Of a stretch of DNA of 64,000 bases, positions 11,134 through 19,217 are shown piece after piece. The notes under the pieces are model-generated. The model had not been told where the DNA came from and searched no databases. It worked only from the letters and a program-made list of their open reading frames with translations. Made by a program: the position numbers and the translations under genes. Positions within the stretch are counted from its first letter, which is position 1. Every line of letters starts with the position of its first letter. Source of the DNA: Sphingomonadaceae bacterium (GTDB lineage Bacteria; Pseudomonadota; Alphaproteobacteria; Sphingomonadales; Sphingomonadaceae); the NCBI GenBank assembly GCA_009926135.1, contig RFPL01000005.1, positions 124,001 to 188,000 on the forward strand. The letters run 5' to 3'.

Positions 11134-11600
11134 TGACCATTGCCCCCGGTGACAGCCTGCCCGACGTGGCCCTGGCCCGCCCTGACGGCACGGCAGTGCG
11201 CCCGTCCGACTTTGCCGGACAGAAGCTGGTGCTGTTCTTCTATCCCAAGGACGATACGCCGGGCTGCACCACCGAAAACCTCGATTTTTCGGCGCTCTCG
11301 GCTGACTTCGCCAAGGCCGGTACGGCGCTGCTCGGGATCAGCAAGGATCCGCCGAAGAAGCATGAAAAGTTCATCGCCAAGCACGGCCTGACCGCCCCGC
11401 TGGCGAGCGATCCCGAGGAAGGCGGCCTGTCCGATGCGCTGGGCTTCTGGACCGAGAAGTCGATGTATGGCCGCGCCTACATGGGCATGGTTCGCTCGAC
11501 CGTACTGGTCGGTGCGGACGGCAAGGTGGCGCAGGTCTGGAGCCCGGTGAAGGTCAAGGGCCATGCGGCAGAGGTGCTGGAAGCCGCCAAGGCACTCTGA
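11130..11600 (+). CDS. bcp: thioredoxin-dependent peroxiredoxin, Bcp/PrxQ type
   Basis: 156 residues, typical for Bcp. The protein reduces peroxides in the cytoplasm through a peroxidatic cysteine. C46 lies in the conserved FYPKDDTPGCTTE. The PrxQ-type resolving Cys five residues later is absent: position 51 is Leu in CTTENLDF, and I see no other Cys in the protein. It therefore probably works as a 1-Cys enzyme that is reduced by an external thiol. It overlaps glnE by 4 bp (ATGA), so translation is coupled. Confidence 0.93.
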   Translation: MMTIAPGDSLPDVALARPDGTAVRPSDFAGQKLVLFFYPKDDTPGCTTENLDFSALSADFAKAGTALLGISKDPPKKHEKFIAKHGLTAPLASDPEEGGLSDALGFWTEKSMYGRAYMGMVRSTVLVGADGKVAQVWSPVKVKGHAAEVLEAAKAL

Positions 11601-11609
11601 CACCTGCCC

Positions 11610-12407
11610 ATGACGAGCGTTTCCGCCGCAATCCGCGCTGCCCTGCTGACCGCAGAGCCAGCCGACAAGGCCTTTGCCGCCCGCGCCGCCGCGCGGGATT
11701 GGGCGGCGGGCCGGCTCGAATTCGTCTTTGACACCCCCATGCCGGATCGCCCGGCGCGGCCCGCGCAGCCGGAATTGCTTCCGCCAGGCCAGATGCCCAA
11801 GCGCAACAAGGCCGGGTCCGAGCGCGGGCGAATCGCGCTGTGGCATTCGCTGGCCCATATCGAATTCGTTGCGATCGACCTGGCACTCGACATGGCGGGG
11901 CGGTTCGGGGGCGAGATGGGGCCGCAGTTCGTTGCCGATTTCCTGTCAGTCGCGGCGGACGAAGCGATGCATTTTGCCTTGCTGGCCCGCAGGCTGCGCA
12001 GCCTGGGTTCGCATTACGGGGCCCTGCCCGCCCATGACGGCTTGTGGGATGCGGCCTTTGAAACGCGGCACGATGTCGCGGCCCGGCTCGCGGTAGTGCC
12101 AATGGTGCTCGAGGCGCGCGGGCTGGATGTGACACCCGCCACGCTCGAACGGATCCGGCGTTTTGGCGACGAGACCGGCGCGCGGGTCCTGGAACGAATC
12201 CTTGACGATGAAATTGCCCACGTTCGATTCGGCGCAACGCATTTCACCGCGCTTGCCGAATCCCGTGGTGATTCCGCGGAAATCCTATGGAAATCGCTCG
12301 TGGAGACTCATTTTCGGGGGTCCATTAAGCCGCCGTTCAACGACTCAGCGCGTCTCGCTGCCGGTTTACCGCGCTCTTTCTATGCAGGGGTTGCGACAGC
12401 GCCGTGA
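11610..12407 (+). CDS. DUF455 family ferritin-like protein
   Basis: 265 residues with the DUF455 pattern: a conserved PLPPGQMPKRNKAGSERGRI-like segment near 60-80 (here LLPPGQMPKRNKAGS), then WHSLAHIEFVAIDLALD and SVAADEAMHFALLARRL. The Glu/His pairs of AHIEFVAI, ADEAMHF and DDEIAHVRFG resemble di-iron ligands of the ferritin-like superfamily. The function of the family is not established; an oxygen- or redox-linked role has been proposed. It lies 9 bp after the peroxiredoxin gene and probably closes the glnE operon, which may connect it with oxidative stress. Confidence 0.85.
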   Translation: MTSVSAAIRAALLTAEPADKAFAARAAARDWAAGRLEFVFDTPMPDRPARPAQPELLPPGQMPKRNKAGSERGRIALWHSLAHIEFVAIDLALDMAGRFGGEMGPQFVADFLSVAADEAMHFALLARRLRSLGSHYGALPAHDGLWDAAFETRHDVAARLAVVPMVLEARGLDVTPATLERIRRFGDETGARVLERILDDEIAHVRFGATHFTALAESRGDSAEILWKSLVETHFRGSIKPPFNDSARLAAGLPRSFYAGVATAP

Positions 12408-12444
12408 CCCCGCTTTAACCACCCCAACGAGACGGCGGGGGGTC
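12406..12444 (+). terminator. stem-loop after the DUF455 gene
   Basis: GACCCCGC (12406-12413) can pair with GCGGGGGGTC (12435-12444), allowing a two-base bulge, directly at the stop codon of the DUF455 gene. There is no T-run after it, so it is at most a weak or Rho-assisted terminator or an mRNA-stabilising hairpin. The rest of the 144-bp gap up to 12551 shows no further gene or clear site. Confidence 0.35.
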
Positions 12445-12551
12445 CGACCATCTCAAAATACGGGTTGCAAGCCTCTGTGGCACGCAATGCATACAGGGGT
12501 CCGAGCGGACTGATCGGCAACGATTAGCCCGCTTAACTGTAAGGTTTTTAA

Positions 12552-13259
12552 GTGGTCGCTTTTTCGGTTCTTACCAAGGTTCGCAGCATGATCGGCGCTT
12601 TCGCCGCGCTCGCCAGCCTTGGTCTTGCTACTCCCGCACTCGCCAATTCCAGCGCCACGGCGGCTGATATTGCCGCGCCGCTGCGTGAAGCCCAGGCCGC
12701 CAAGGCAGGCGTTCGTGGTGGTGACGAAGAATTCCGTCGCCTCTTCGCCAGCTGGAACGGCACTTCGGTCGCTTCTGTTCCATCGCGCCCCCGCACTGTG
12801 TCGATTCCTTCGCGGATGCCGCTGGAAGGCGCCGCACTGACGAGCGGTTTCGGTATGCGCATTCACCCGGTGCTGGGCGGCCGTCGCGGCCACAAGGGGA
12901 TCGACCTGTCGAGCCCGATCGGCACCCCGATCTATGCCACCGCCGATGCCGTGGTGACCCGCGCTGACTGGTTCTCCAGCTACGGCCTGTTCATCTCGCT
13001 CGATCACGGCGCGTCGCTGGAAACCCGCTATGGCCACCTCTCGCGCCTTAACGTGGCCGAAGGCCAGGCCGTCAAGAAGGGTGACCTGATCGGCTACGTC
13101 GGCACCACCGGCCGCTCGACCGGCCCGCACCTGCACTATGAAGTCCGCATTGCCGGCGTTGCCGTCAATCCGGTGCCCTACATGCAGGGCGATGCCTGGG
13201 CCGGCTCGCTGGCCGCCAAGGACGGCTCCGGCGAAGTGGCCAAGGGCGGCAGCAAGTAA
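12552..13259 (+). CDS. M23-family (LytM-type) peptidoglycan endopeptidase, exported
   Basis: 235 residues from a GTG directly after an in-frame stop, with AAGG (12541-12544) eight bases upstream. This start is preferred over the internal ATG at 12588 because it gives the signal peptide a basic n-region (KVRS) before the hydrophobic core, with cleavage near ATPALA. The C-terminal LytM domain has the full zinc/catalytic set: H114 and D118 in RRGHKGIDLSS, H162 in YGHLSR, and H193/H195 in GPHLHYEVR. It should cleave peptidoglycan cross-links or act in cell separation or envelope growth. An intrinsic terminator follows at 13286-13314. Confidence 0.9.
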   Translation: MVAFSVLTKVRSMIGAFAALASLGLATPALANSSATAADIAAPLREAQAAKAGVRGGDEEFRRLFASWNGTSVASVPSRPRTVSIPSRMPLEGAALTSGFGMRIHPVLGGRRGHKGIDLSSPIGTPIYATADAVVTRADWFSSYGLFISLDHGASLETRYGHLSRLNVAEGQAVKKGDLIGYVGTTGRSTGPHLHYEVRIAGVAVNPVPYMQGDAWAGSLAAKDGSGEVAKGGSK

Positions 13260-13285
13260 GCAGCCCTTACAGCGCACAGGAAAGC

Positions 13286-13314
13286 AGGGCGACGGGCAAC
13301 CGCCGCCCTTTTTC
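13286..13314 (+). terminator. intrinsic terminator of the M23 peptidase gene
   Basis: A GC-rich hairpin (GGGCGACGG paired with CCGCCGCCC around a GCAA loop, 13287-13308) is followed at once by TTTTTCTTT. It sits 27 bp after the M23 stop codon and is the clearest Rho-independent terminator on the plus strand of this window. Confidence 0.8.
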
Positions 13315-13355
13315 TTTGCCCGGACGCCGCGTGCGGTCCTTTTGTCCTTGCCCGG

Positions 13356-13373
13356 TTTAATCGACCGGTTAAA
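13356..13373. promoter_or_regulatory. imperfect palindrome upstream of the acyl-CoA synthetase gene
   Basis: TTTAATCGACCGGTTAAA is an 18-bp near-palindrome (14 of 18 positions symmetric) located 47 bp before the synthetase ATG, between the preceding terminator and the start codon. Its half-sites (TTTAAyCGr) and size would suit a TetR- or MarR-type dimer. This is inference; no adjacent regulator gene is seen. Confidence 0.35.
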
Positions 13374-13419
13374 AGTCGCTCCCGGATGGTAACCAGCCAC
13401 CACTGGAGAGTGATTCCCG

Positions 13420-14970
13420 ATGCATCCGTCGATCCATGCCAAGAGCAATCCCGACAAGCCCGCGATCATCATGGCCGGCAGCGGCGAGACGATCAGCTTT
13501 GCCGAGCTTGACCGCCGTTCCAACCAGGTCGCCCAGCTGCTGCGCGCGCGCGGGATCCAGATTGGTGACACCGTGGCGCTGTGCATGGAGAACCACCCCT
13601 GGTTCTTCTGCCTGACCTGGGGGTTCCAGCGTTCGGGCGTGCACTACGTCGGCATTTCCAGCCGCCTGACCCCGCCCGAGATCGCCTATATCCTGGAAGA
13701 CAGCGGCGCGAAGATCCTGTTCGGCTCGGCCTATCTGGCCGGCACGCTGGATGAAGTCGCGAAACTTGCCCCGCAGGTCGAGCAATTGCGCTTCGACACG
13801 CCGGGCGCGCTTTCAGCCGAGGCTGCGCTCTCCGCAATGCCTGACACCCCGATCGCCGACGAGCGCGCCGGGGTCGACATGCTCTATTCCTCCGGCACCA
13901 CCGGCCGGCCCAAGGGCGTGAAGATCCCGCTTCCGGTCGATCCGGCGATCGACCAGGCCAACGCGCTCAGCAACATGACCATGATGGCCTTCGGGATCAC
14001 GCCGCAGGCGGTCTATCTCTCGCCCGCTCCGCTCTATCACGCCGCGCCGCTGCGCTGGTCGATGACGATCCAGAAGCTGGGCGGCACCGTGGTCGTGATG
14101 GAAAAGTTCGATCCCGAGGCGGCGCTGGCCGCGATCGAGAAGTACAAGATCACCGACAGCCAGTTCGTGCCGACGCATTTCGTCCGCATGCTCAAGCTGC
14201 CCGAGGATGTCCGCCAGAAGTACGATACCTCGACCCTCAAGTGCGCGATCCATGCCGCGGCGCCGTGTCCGGTGCCGGTCAAGCAGGCGATGATCGCATG
14301 GTGGGGTCCGGTGATCTACGAATACTACGCCGGCACCGAAGGCAATGGCTTCACCTTCGTCACCAGCCCCGAATGGCTGAAGAAGCCCGGCACGGTCGGC
14401 AAGGCGCTGACCGGGATCATCCGCGTCTGCGACGAGGATGGCAATGAGCTGCCGCGCGGCACCGAAGGACAGATCTTCTTCGAACCGACCGAGGGCATGG
14501 TGCCGTTCGAATACCACAACGACCCCGACAAGACCCGCGATGCGCGCAACAAGCACGGTTGGTCGAGCCTGGGCGACGTCGGTTACCAGGACGAGGACGG
14601 CTACCTGTTCCTGACCGACCGCAAGAGCTTCATGATCATTTCGGGCGGGGTCAACATCTACCCGCAGGAGATCGAGAACCTGCTAGTCACCCACCCCAAG
14701 GTGGCGGACGCCGCCGTGATCGGCGCGCCAGACCCGGAAATGGGCGAGAAGGTTGTGGCCGTGATCCAGCCGCTCGACATAAGCGAGGCCGGAGAGGCAC
14801 TGGCCGACGAGATCCGTGAGTACCTCTCGGGCCAGCTCAGCCGCGTAAAGATGCCGCGCCAGATCGACTTCCGCGAACAACTCCCGCGCGAGCTGACCGG
14901 CAAGCTCTACAAGCGGCTGCTGCGCGACGAGTACAAGGCGGCCTACGAAGCCGCCCAGGCGCAAGGGTAA
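13420..14970 (+). CDS. acyl-CoA synthetase (AMP-binding, ANL superfamily)
   Basis: 516 residues. Adenylate-forming enzyme that activates a carboxylic acid to its CoA thioester with ATP. The phosphate-binding loop MLYSSGTTGRPKGVK is at about residues 149-163, the YYAGTEGNGFTFV motif near 300, GDVGYQDEDGYLFLTDRK near 385-405 and the catalytic Lys in ELTGKLYKR near 495. The ATG follows a GGAGAG about 10 bases upstream. A P450 gene starts 4 bp after the stop, so the pair form an operon. Together they suggest oxidation and CoA activation of a lipid, steroid or terpenoid acid, but the substrate is unknown. Confidence 0.9.
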   Translation: MHPSIHAKSNPDKPAIIMAGSGETISFAELDRRSNQVAQLLRARGIQIGDTVALCMENHPWFFCLTWGFQRSGVHYVGISSRLTPPEIAYILEDSGAKILFGSAYLAGTLDEVAKLAPQVEQLRFDTPGALSAEAALSAMPDTPIADERAGVDMLYSSGTTGRPKGVKIPLPVDPAIDQANALSNMTMMAFGITPQAVYLSPAPLYHAAPLRWSMTIQKLGGTVVVMEKFDPEAALAAIEKYKITDSQFVPTHFVRMLKLPEDVRQKYDTSTLKCAIHAAAPCPVPVKQAMIAWWGPVIYEYYAGTEGNGFTFVTSPEWLKKPGTVGKALTGIIRVCDEDGNELPRGTEGQIFFEPTEGMVPFEYHNDPDKTRDARNKHGWSSLGDVGYQDEDGYLFLTDRKSFMIISGGVNIYPQEIENLLVTHPKVADAAVIGAPDPEMGEKVVAVIQPLDISEAGEALADEIREYLSGQLSRVKMPRQIDFREQLPRELTGKLYKRLLRDEYKAAYEAAQAQG

Positions 14971-14974
14971 GTCC

Positions 14975-16297
14975 ATGACCGGACCTGTCGCCAGCCCCGC
15001 CGATGCGATCGCGGTGATCGATCCCAATTCCTATGCCGACTGGAACCAAGCACTCGACGTGTTCGACCGCCTGCGCAGCGAGACGCCGGTGGTGCTGATC
15101 GAAAGCCCCGATGGTGACTTCGATCCGTTCTGGCTGCTGACCCGGTATGAAGACGCGATGCGGGTGTCGAAGGACAACACGCATTTCCTCAATGCGCCGC
15201 GCGCGACCGTGTTCACCAACAAGACCGGCGAGGCCTTTGCCCGCCAGATCACCGCTGCCCAGGGCGAGGAAAGCCCCAACCTGGTCTCCTCGCTGGTCCA
15301 GCTCGATGCCCCGAAGCACACCAAGCTGCGGCGGCTGACGCAGGAATGGTTCATGCCCAAGAACCTGCGCACGATCGAGGCGCAGATCCGCGAGCTGGCT
15401 GCGAAGACCGCCGACAAGTTCGTGGCCGCCGGGCAGGGTGCGCCTGGGGACGACAAGATTGTGGATTTCGTGCAGCTCGTCGCCGCGCCCTATCCGCTCC
15501 ACGTCGTGATGCAGATCCTGGGCGTGCCCGAGGAAGACGAGCCGCGGATGCTGTTCCTGACCCAGCAGATGTTCGGGGGGCAGGACGAGGAGCTTAACAA
15601 GAGCGGACTCGCCAATCTAGCGCCCGAGCAGATCCTGCAGATCGTGTCCGGCGCAGTGAAGGATTTCGAAGCCTATTTCGAAGGGCTGGCCGCTCAGCGC
15701 CGCGCCAACCCGACCAGCGATGTCGCCACGATCCTGGCCACGGCGATGATTGACGGCGAGCCAATCTCGGCCCGCGACCGGGCCGGCTATTACATCATCG
15801 TCGCCGCCGCCGGCCACGATACGACCAGCGCCTCAACCGCCGGGGCAATGCTCGCCCTGGCCCGCGATCCCGAGCAGTTCGCCCGGGTCAAGGCCGATCG
15901 CAGCCTGGTGCCCGGCATCGTCGAGGAAGCGATCCGCTGGACCAGCCCGGTCCAGCACTTCATGCGCACCGCAACCGAGGACACCCAGTTTGGCGATGTC
16001 ACGGTGAAGGCGGGGGACTGGCTGATGATCAACTATGTCGCCGCCAATCACGATCCCGCGCAGTTCCCGGAACCGCGCCGGTTCGATGCCACGCGTGAGG
16101 CCAATCGCCACCTGGCATTCGGCGCGGGGGCGCACCAGTGCCTGGGCCTGCACCTGGCCCGGCTGGAAATGCGGCTGCTGTTCGAAGCGCTGCTCGACCG
16201 GATCGACAGCATCGAACTGGCCGGCGAACCGCGCCGCGCCAAGAGCACCTTCGTCGGCGGGCTGAAGACATTGCCATTGCGCTTTACGGCAAGTTGA
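14975..16297 (+). CDS. cytochrome P450
   Basis: 440 residues, a soluble bacterial class I-type P450. The I-helix oxygen-activation motif AGHDTTSA is near residue 275, the ExxR pair is in VEEAIRWTSP and the heme-ligand loop is FGAGAHQCLG near residue 388. The length and the FVGGLKTLPLRF C-terminus resemble P450s that hydroxylate sterols, terpenes or fatty acids. It is cotranscribed with the acyl-CoA synthetase 4 bp upstream. Ferredoxin and reductase partners are not in the window. Confidence 0.93.
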   Translation: MTGPVASPADAIAVIDPNSYADWNQALDVFDRLRSETPVVLIESPDGDFDPFWLLTRYEDAMRVSKDNTHFLNAPRATVFTNKTGEAFARQITAAQGEESPNLVSSLVQLDAPKHTKLRRLTQEWFMPKNLRTIEAQIRELAAKTADKFVAAGQGAPGDDKIVDFVQLVAAPYPLHVVMQILGVPEEDEPRMLFLTQQMFGGQDEELNKSGLANLAPEQILQIVSGAVKDFEAYFEGLAAQRRANPTSDVATILATAMIDGEPISARDRAGYYIIVAAAGHDTTSASTAGAMLALARDPEQFARVKADRSLVPGIVEEAIRWTSPVQHFMRTATEDTQFGDVTVKAGDWLMINYVAANHDPAQFPEPRRFDATREANRHLAFGAGAHQCLGLHLARLEMRLLFEALLDRIDSIELAGEPRRAKSTFVGGLKTLPLRFTAS

Positions 16298-16327
16298 GCG
16301 AGCCTTTCCTCCAACCAGGAGAGGCCA

Positions 16328-17038
16328 ATGAAAGTACTGAATTCTCTCGCGATCGCCGCCCTGCTTGGCACCGCCGCACAGGTTGCCGGGCAAGCCAGCA
16401 ATAGCGGCGATCTTGGCGAAGTGGTGGTCACTGCACAGCGCGCCAGCCAGCCCTTCTACCGGCAAGACCGGCCCGTGGTCGGGCTGCGGCGCCAAGCCGA
16501 CTCGGTTGTGCTGCCGATCCAGATCAGCTCGGATTCGCGCGACGAGGAAACCCGCAAGCGCGAAATCCAGGCGGTTCTCTTGTCCGCGCTTGAGCGCGCT
16601 GGCGGGGCAGGCGTCGAACTGGTCGTCGGTGATTTTGCGCTGGTGCCCGTAACCCGGGCAAGCGCCAAGGAAATGCTCTATTTCGGGGCCGGCCGCCCCG
16701 ATACCAGCCGGGTCTTCCTGATGGTCAAAGCCAAACTGGGCGGGTCGACCGTAGCGGCGCAACAGCGCATCGATGTTTTCATCAAGGGCATGCCCAGATC
16801 GGGCCGTGCTCTACTTGAACCGAACGGCGGCCCCAGCCTGACCATTATCAATCCGGATCAATACCGTGACGCGATCGTCAAACTGGTGGCCGAACACACT
16901 GCACGATACGCCGCTATGTTCGGCCCGGACTATCGAGCGACGGTTTCCGGGATCAGTGGGCAGGTCCAGTGGTCGCAGGTAAGCGGGAGCGAGGTGTTTC
17001 TCTTCATCCCCTACACCTATTCGATCGTCGCGAAGTGA
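16328..17038 (+). CDS. exported protein with TonB-box-like N-terminus, no barrel (paralogue 1)
   Basis: 236 residues; function not recognised. It has a signal peptide (cleavage probably after AAQVAGQA), then DLGEVVVTAQRASQ, which resembles the TonB box of sphingomonad TonB receptors. No plug or barrel follows. The body begins PVVGLRRQADSVV and ISSDSRDEETRKRE, and ends with LTIINPDQYRDAIV, FGPDYRATVSG and VFLFIPYTYSIVAK. All these blocks recur in the next gene, showing a tandem duplication. The ATG is preceded by AGGAGAGG. An SIMPL-type (DUF541-like) periplasmic fold is conceivable from its pattern, but I cannot establish it. It lies 30 bp after the P450. Confidence 0.7.
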   Translation: MKVLNSLAIAALLGTAAQVAGQASNSGDLGEVVVTAQRASQPFYRQDRPVVGLRRQADSVVLPIQISSDSRDEETRKREIQAVLLSALERAGGAGVELVVGDFALVPVTRASAKEMLYFGAGRPDTSRVFLMVKAKLGGSTVAAQQRIDVFIKGMPRSGRALLEPNGGPSLTIINPDQYRDAIVKLVAEHTARYAAMFGPDYRATVSGISGQVQWSQVSGSEVFLFIPYTYSIVAK

Positions 17039-17052
17039 AGGAGGGCCGCACC

Positions 17053-17847
17053 ATGAAAGCCATCGCCGTCGCCGCCTTTGCCGGCCTGTTCCTGTTCGCC
17101 AGCCCCCTGCATGCCCAAGACGAAGGCGAGGATGGCGGTGAACTGGTCGTGACCGCAATGCGCCAGAGCAGCTTGTCTGCAGGACCGATCGCAATAGCGG
17201 CAGACCCGCCAGTGATCGGGCTCAAACGCCAAGCCGATTCTGCGGTGCGTACAATCGAAATCGTCTCGGATTCGCGGGAAGAGGGCCTGCGCCGGCGCGA
17301 GGTCGAGGCGATGCTGATCGCCGCGATCGACCGGGCCAAGGCCAGCGGGATGAGCTTGGTAACCGGGCAGTTCCAACTGGCCGAAGTAACTCGCGAGAAC
17401 TTGCGCGATCAATTTCCGGGCCTTTCCGGCAAACCCGCCGCAGGCCGCGACGAGGACGATGACGACGGCGACGAAAACGAGCGCGCGGCTGCTTTCGAGG
17501 ACGATGGCAGCACGGCCACGATCAGGTTGAAGGTCAAGACCAAGCTCGACGGCTCGCTCGGCGGGGCACATGAAAAGATCGCCCGTTTCGTCAGTTCGGT
17601 TCCACCGTCGGGGCGCGCGCAGATCCACCAGAAGGGCGAGCTGGCACTAACGATCATCAATCCGGCGCAATATCGTGACCGGATCTACACGCTGATCGCT
17701 GAGGGCGCGAAGCACGCGCAGAGCTTTTACGGGCCGGACTATGGGCTTGAGATCAGAGGGCTCGACCAGGACATTGCCTGGAAACAGGTCAGCAACACCG
17801 AAGTGTTCCTGTACCTGCCGTACAGCTTTACCGTGCTGAAGAACTAG
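17053..17847 (+). CDS. exported protein with TonB-box-like N-terminus, no barrel (paralogue 2)
   Basis: 264 residues from the ATG at 17053, chosen because it begins a signal peptide (MKAIAVAAFAGLFLFASP, cleavage near LHAQ) and is preceded by GAAGGAGGG overlapping the end of the previous gene. Longer frames upstream run through that gene. After cleavage comes GGELVVTAMRQSS, again TonB-box-like, then PVIGLKRQADSAV, VSDSREEGLRRRE, LTIINPAQYRDRIY, YGPDYGLEIRGL and VFLYLPYSFTVLKN, parallel to paralogue 1. It differs by an acidic insert at about residues 132-152 (rich in D and E) where the first copy has a short neutral loop. Function unknown; probably periplasmic. Confidence 0.72.
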   Translation: MKAIAVAAFAGLFLFASPLHAQDEGEDGGELVVTAMRQSSLSAGPIAIAADPPVIGLKRQADSAVRTIEIVSDSREEGLRRREVEAMLIAAIDRAKASGMSLVTGQFQLAEVTRENLRDQFPGLSGKPAAGRDEDDDDGDENERAAAFEDDGSTATIRLKVKTKLDGSLGGAHEKIARFVSSVPPSGRAQIHQKGELALTIINPAQYRDRIYTLIAEGAKHAQSFYGPDYGLEIRGLDQDIAWKQVSNTEVFLYLPYSFTVLKN

Positions 17848-17860
17848 CCCGGTTCGACCG

Positions 17861-17989
17861 TTAGGCGGCTAGCGGCAGCGGAACCGCCTCTTCGGGAGCA
17901 GGCACTGCGGTGTTACCCCAGTCGGCGGGGATGCCGGGGACGCTGGCGAGCCAGCTGATCCAGTCGAAGCGGGTGTCTTTCTGGTCCAT
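17861..17989 (-). CDS. possible small ORF (42 aa), uncertain
   Basis: In the 192-bp gap on the minus strand, an ATG at 17989 opens a 42-codon frame beginning MDQKDTRFDWISWLASVPG and ending PEEAVPLPLAA before TAA. The composition is protein-like, with Trp and charged residues. The frame stays open upstream into the end of the next gene, reading ALGRLLVTNLQHGHETFR, so it could be a C-terminal gene remnant. No convincing Shine-Dalgarno is present. I do not recognise it. Confidence 0.3.
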   Translation of the reverse strand: MDQKDTRFDWISWLASVPGIPADWGNTAVPAPEEAVPLPLAA

Positions 17990-18039
17990 GAGTCGAAAGG
18001 TCTCATGGCCGTGTTGCAGGTTCGTGACGAGCAGGCGGC

Positions 18040-18438
18040 CTAGCGCGCTATGCGAGAGAAGAGTTCGTTGAGGCTGGCGGCCATCCAGGCGGCATCGATC
18101 CCGGCAAAGGGCGTGGCCAGCGGCGCGCCGGCCGCAACGCGATAGGGGCTGCGCTCGATCGGCTGGATCGCCAGTTCGGCTTGCCCATCGACCAACCGCA
18201 GCGCCAGCGCCGCGACGCGGTTGCCATGGACCTTCAGGATGAAGCGCTTGACCGTTGTGGTCGCGCCTTCCTCGGCCAGCTCGAATTCCTCGCGGTCCTC
18301 CAGCGCGGCGTGGGCCAGTGCGACCAGCCCGGCCAGCACCGGTGCCTCGGTTCGTTCCCAGACCAGCCGATCAAACAGGGTCTTGTCGACCTCTTGCGAG
18401 AGGCGATCGCATTGCTCGGCGAAGCGGGCCTGGGACAT
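18040..18438 (-). CDS. hypothetical cytosolic protein (132 aa)
   Basis: 132 residues from the ATG at 18438, supported by AAAGGAA on the minus strand just upstream; longer frames have no such site. The protein starts MSQARFAEQCDRLSQEVDK, contains a mixed alpha/beta segment (VKRFILKVHGNRVAALALRL) and ends AWMAASLNELFSRIAR. It has no signal peptide, membrane span or catalytic motif that I recognise. It lies downstream of rluE on the same strand, with 92 bp between. Confidence 0.65.
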   Translation of the reverse strand: MSQARFAEQCDRLSQEVDKTLFDRLVWERTEAPVLAGLVALAHAALEDREEFELAEEGATTTVKRFILKVHGNRVAALALRLVDGQAELAIQPIERSPYRVAAGAPLATPFAGIDAAWMAASLNELFSRIAR

Positions 18439-18530
18439 GGTATTCCTTTGGTCGGGCGATGGAGTGGCCGGTCGCCGGATGCCCCCTGCTCCTAAGCTCA
18501 AGGTGTAAAGGAATTGCGTTGGCGCGGCCG

Positions 18531-19076
18531 TCAATCGACCGCGCGCCATTCCCCCGGCGCCAGTCCGTCCAGCGTCCAGTCCCCGATGGCCCAGCGCACC
18601 AGCCGCAGCGTCGGGAGGCCGACCGCGGCGGTCATCCGCCGGACCTGGCGGTTCCGGCCTTCGGCGATGGTCAGGCGCAGCCACGAATCCGGCACGGACT
18701 TGCGAAAGCGCACCGGCGGATCGCGCGGCCAAAGCTGCGGCGGGTCGATCCGCTCGGCCCGGGCGGGGCGGGTCAGCCCGTCATTCAGCATCACGCCATT
18801 GCGCAGCGCGGCAAGGGCCTCGTCCGTCATCTCGCCCTCCACCTGGACCAGGTAGGTCTTGGGCAACTTGAACCGGGGATCGGCGATCCGCGCCTGCAGC
18901 CGACCATCGTCGGTCAGCAGCAGCAGGCCTTCGCTATCCCGGTCCAGCCGCCCCGCGGGATAGACCCCCGGCCGGTCAATATAGTCCGACAGCGTGGCGC
19001 GAGGACTGCCCGCGGTCCCGGTATCGGTGAACTGCGAAAGCACGTTCATCGGCTTGTTGAAGGCAATCAGCGTCAT
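18531..19076 (-). CDS. rluE: 23S rRNA pseudouridine synthase, RluE type
   Basis: 181 residues from the ATG at 19076, which starts [18 protein letters not shown], the normal N-terminus of the catalytic domain. The active-site Asp lies in [15 protein letters not shown] (about residues 40-54). [33 protein letters not shown] and [15 protein letters not shown] match RluE, which makes pseudouridine at the position equivalent to E. coli 2457 of 23S rRNA. The S4-like N-terminal domain of RsuA relatives is missing, as is usual for RluE. Longer upstream frames are antisense to the DUF885 gene. Confidence 0.92.
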   Translation of the reverse strand: MTLIAFNKPMNVLSQFTDTGTAGSPRATLSDYIDRPGVYPAGRLDRDSEGLLLLTDDGRLQARIADPRFKLPKTYLVQVEGEMTDEALAALRNGVMLNDGLTRPARAERIDPPQLWPRDPPVRFRKSVPDSWLRLTIAEGRNRQVRRMTAAVGLPTLRLVRWAIGDWTLDGLAPGEWRAVD

Positions 19077-19167
19077 TGCTGGCAAGCTTAGTGTGCCATT
19101 GGTCGAAGCGAAAGCGCGATTGGCAGGAAGCAGGGTGGCCTGTAGCGTCAAACCAAGCTTCACCGAA

Positions 19168-19184
19168 ATGGAGCAACGCTCCAT
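19168..19184. promoter_or_regulatory. perfect palindrome upstream of the DUF885 gene
   Basis: ATGGAGC-AAC-GCTCCAT is a perfect 7-3-7 inverted repeat in the 141-bp divergent gap between rluE and the DUF885 gene, 34 bp before the DUF885 ATG. It could be a repressor operator or a 5'-UTR hairpin. The role is unproven. Confidence 0.35.
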
Positions 19185-19217
19185 GAGCGCGCGCCGCACA
19201 CGAGGGACTGAAACGCC

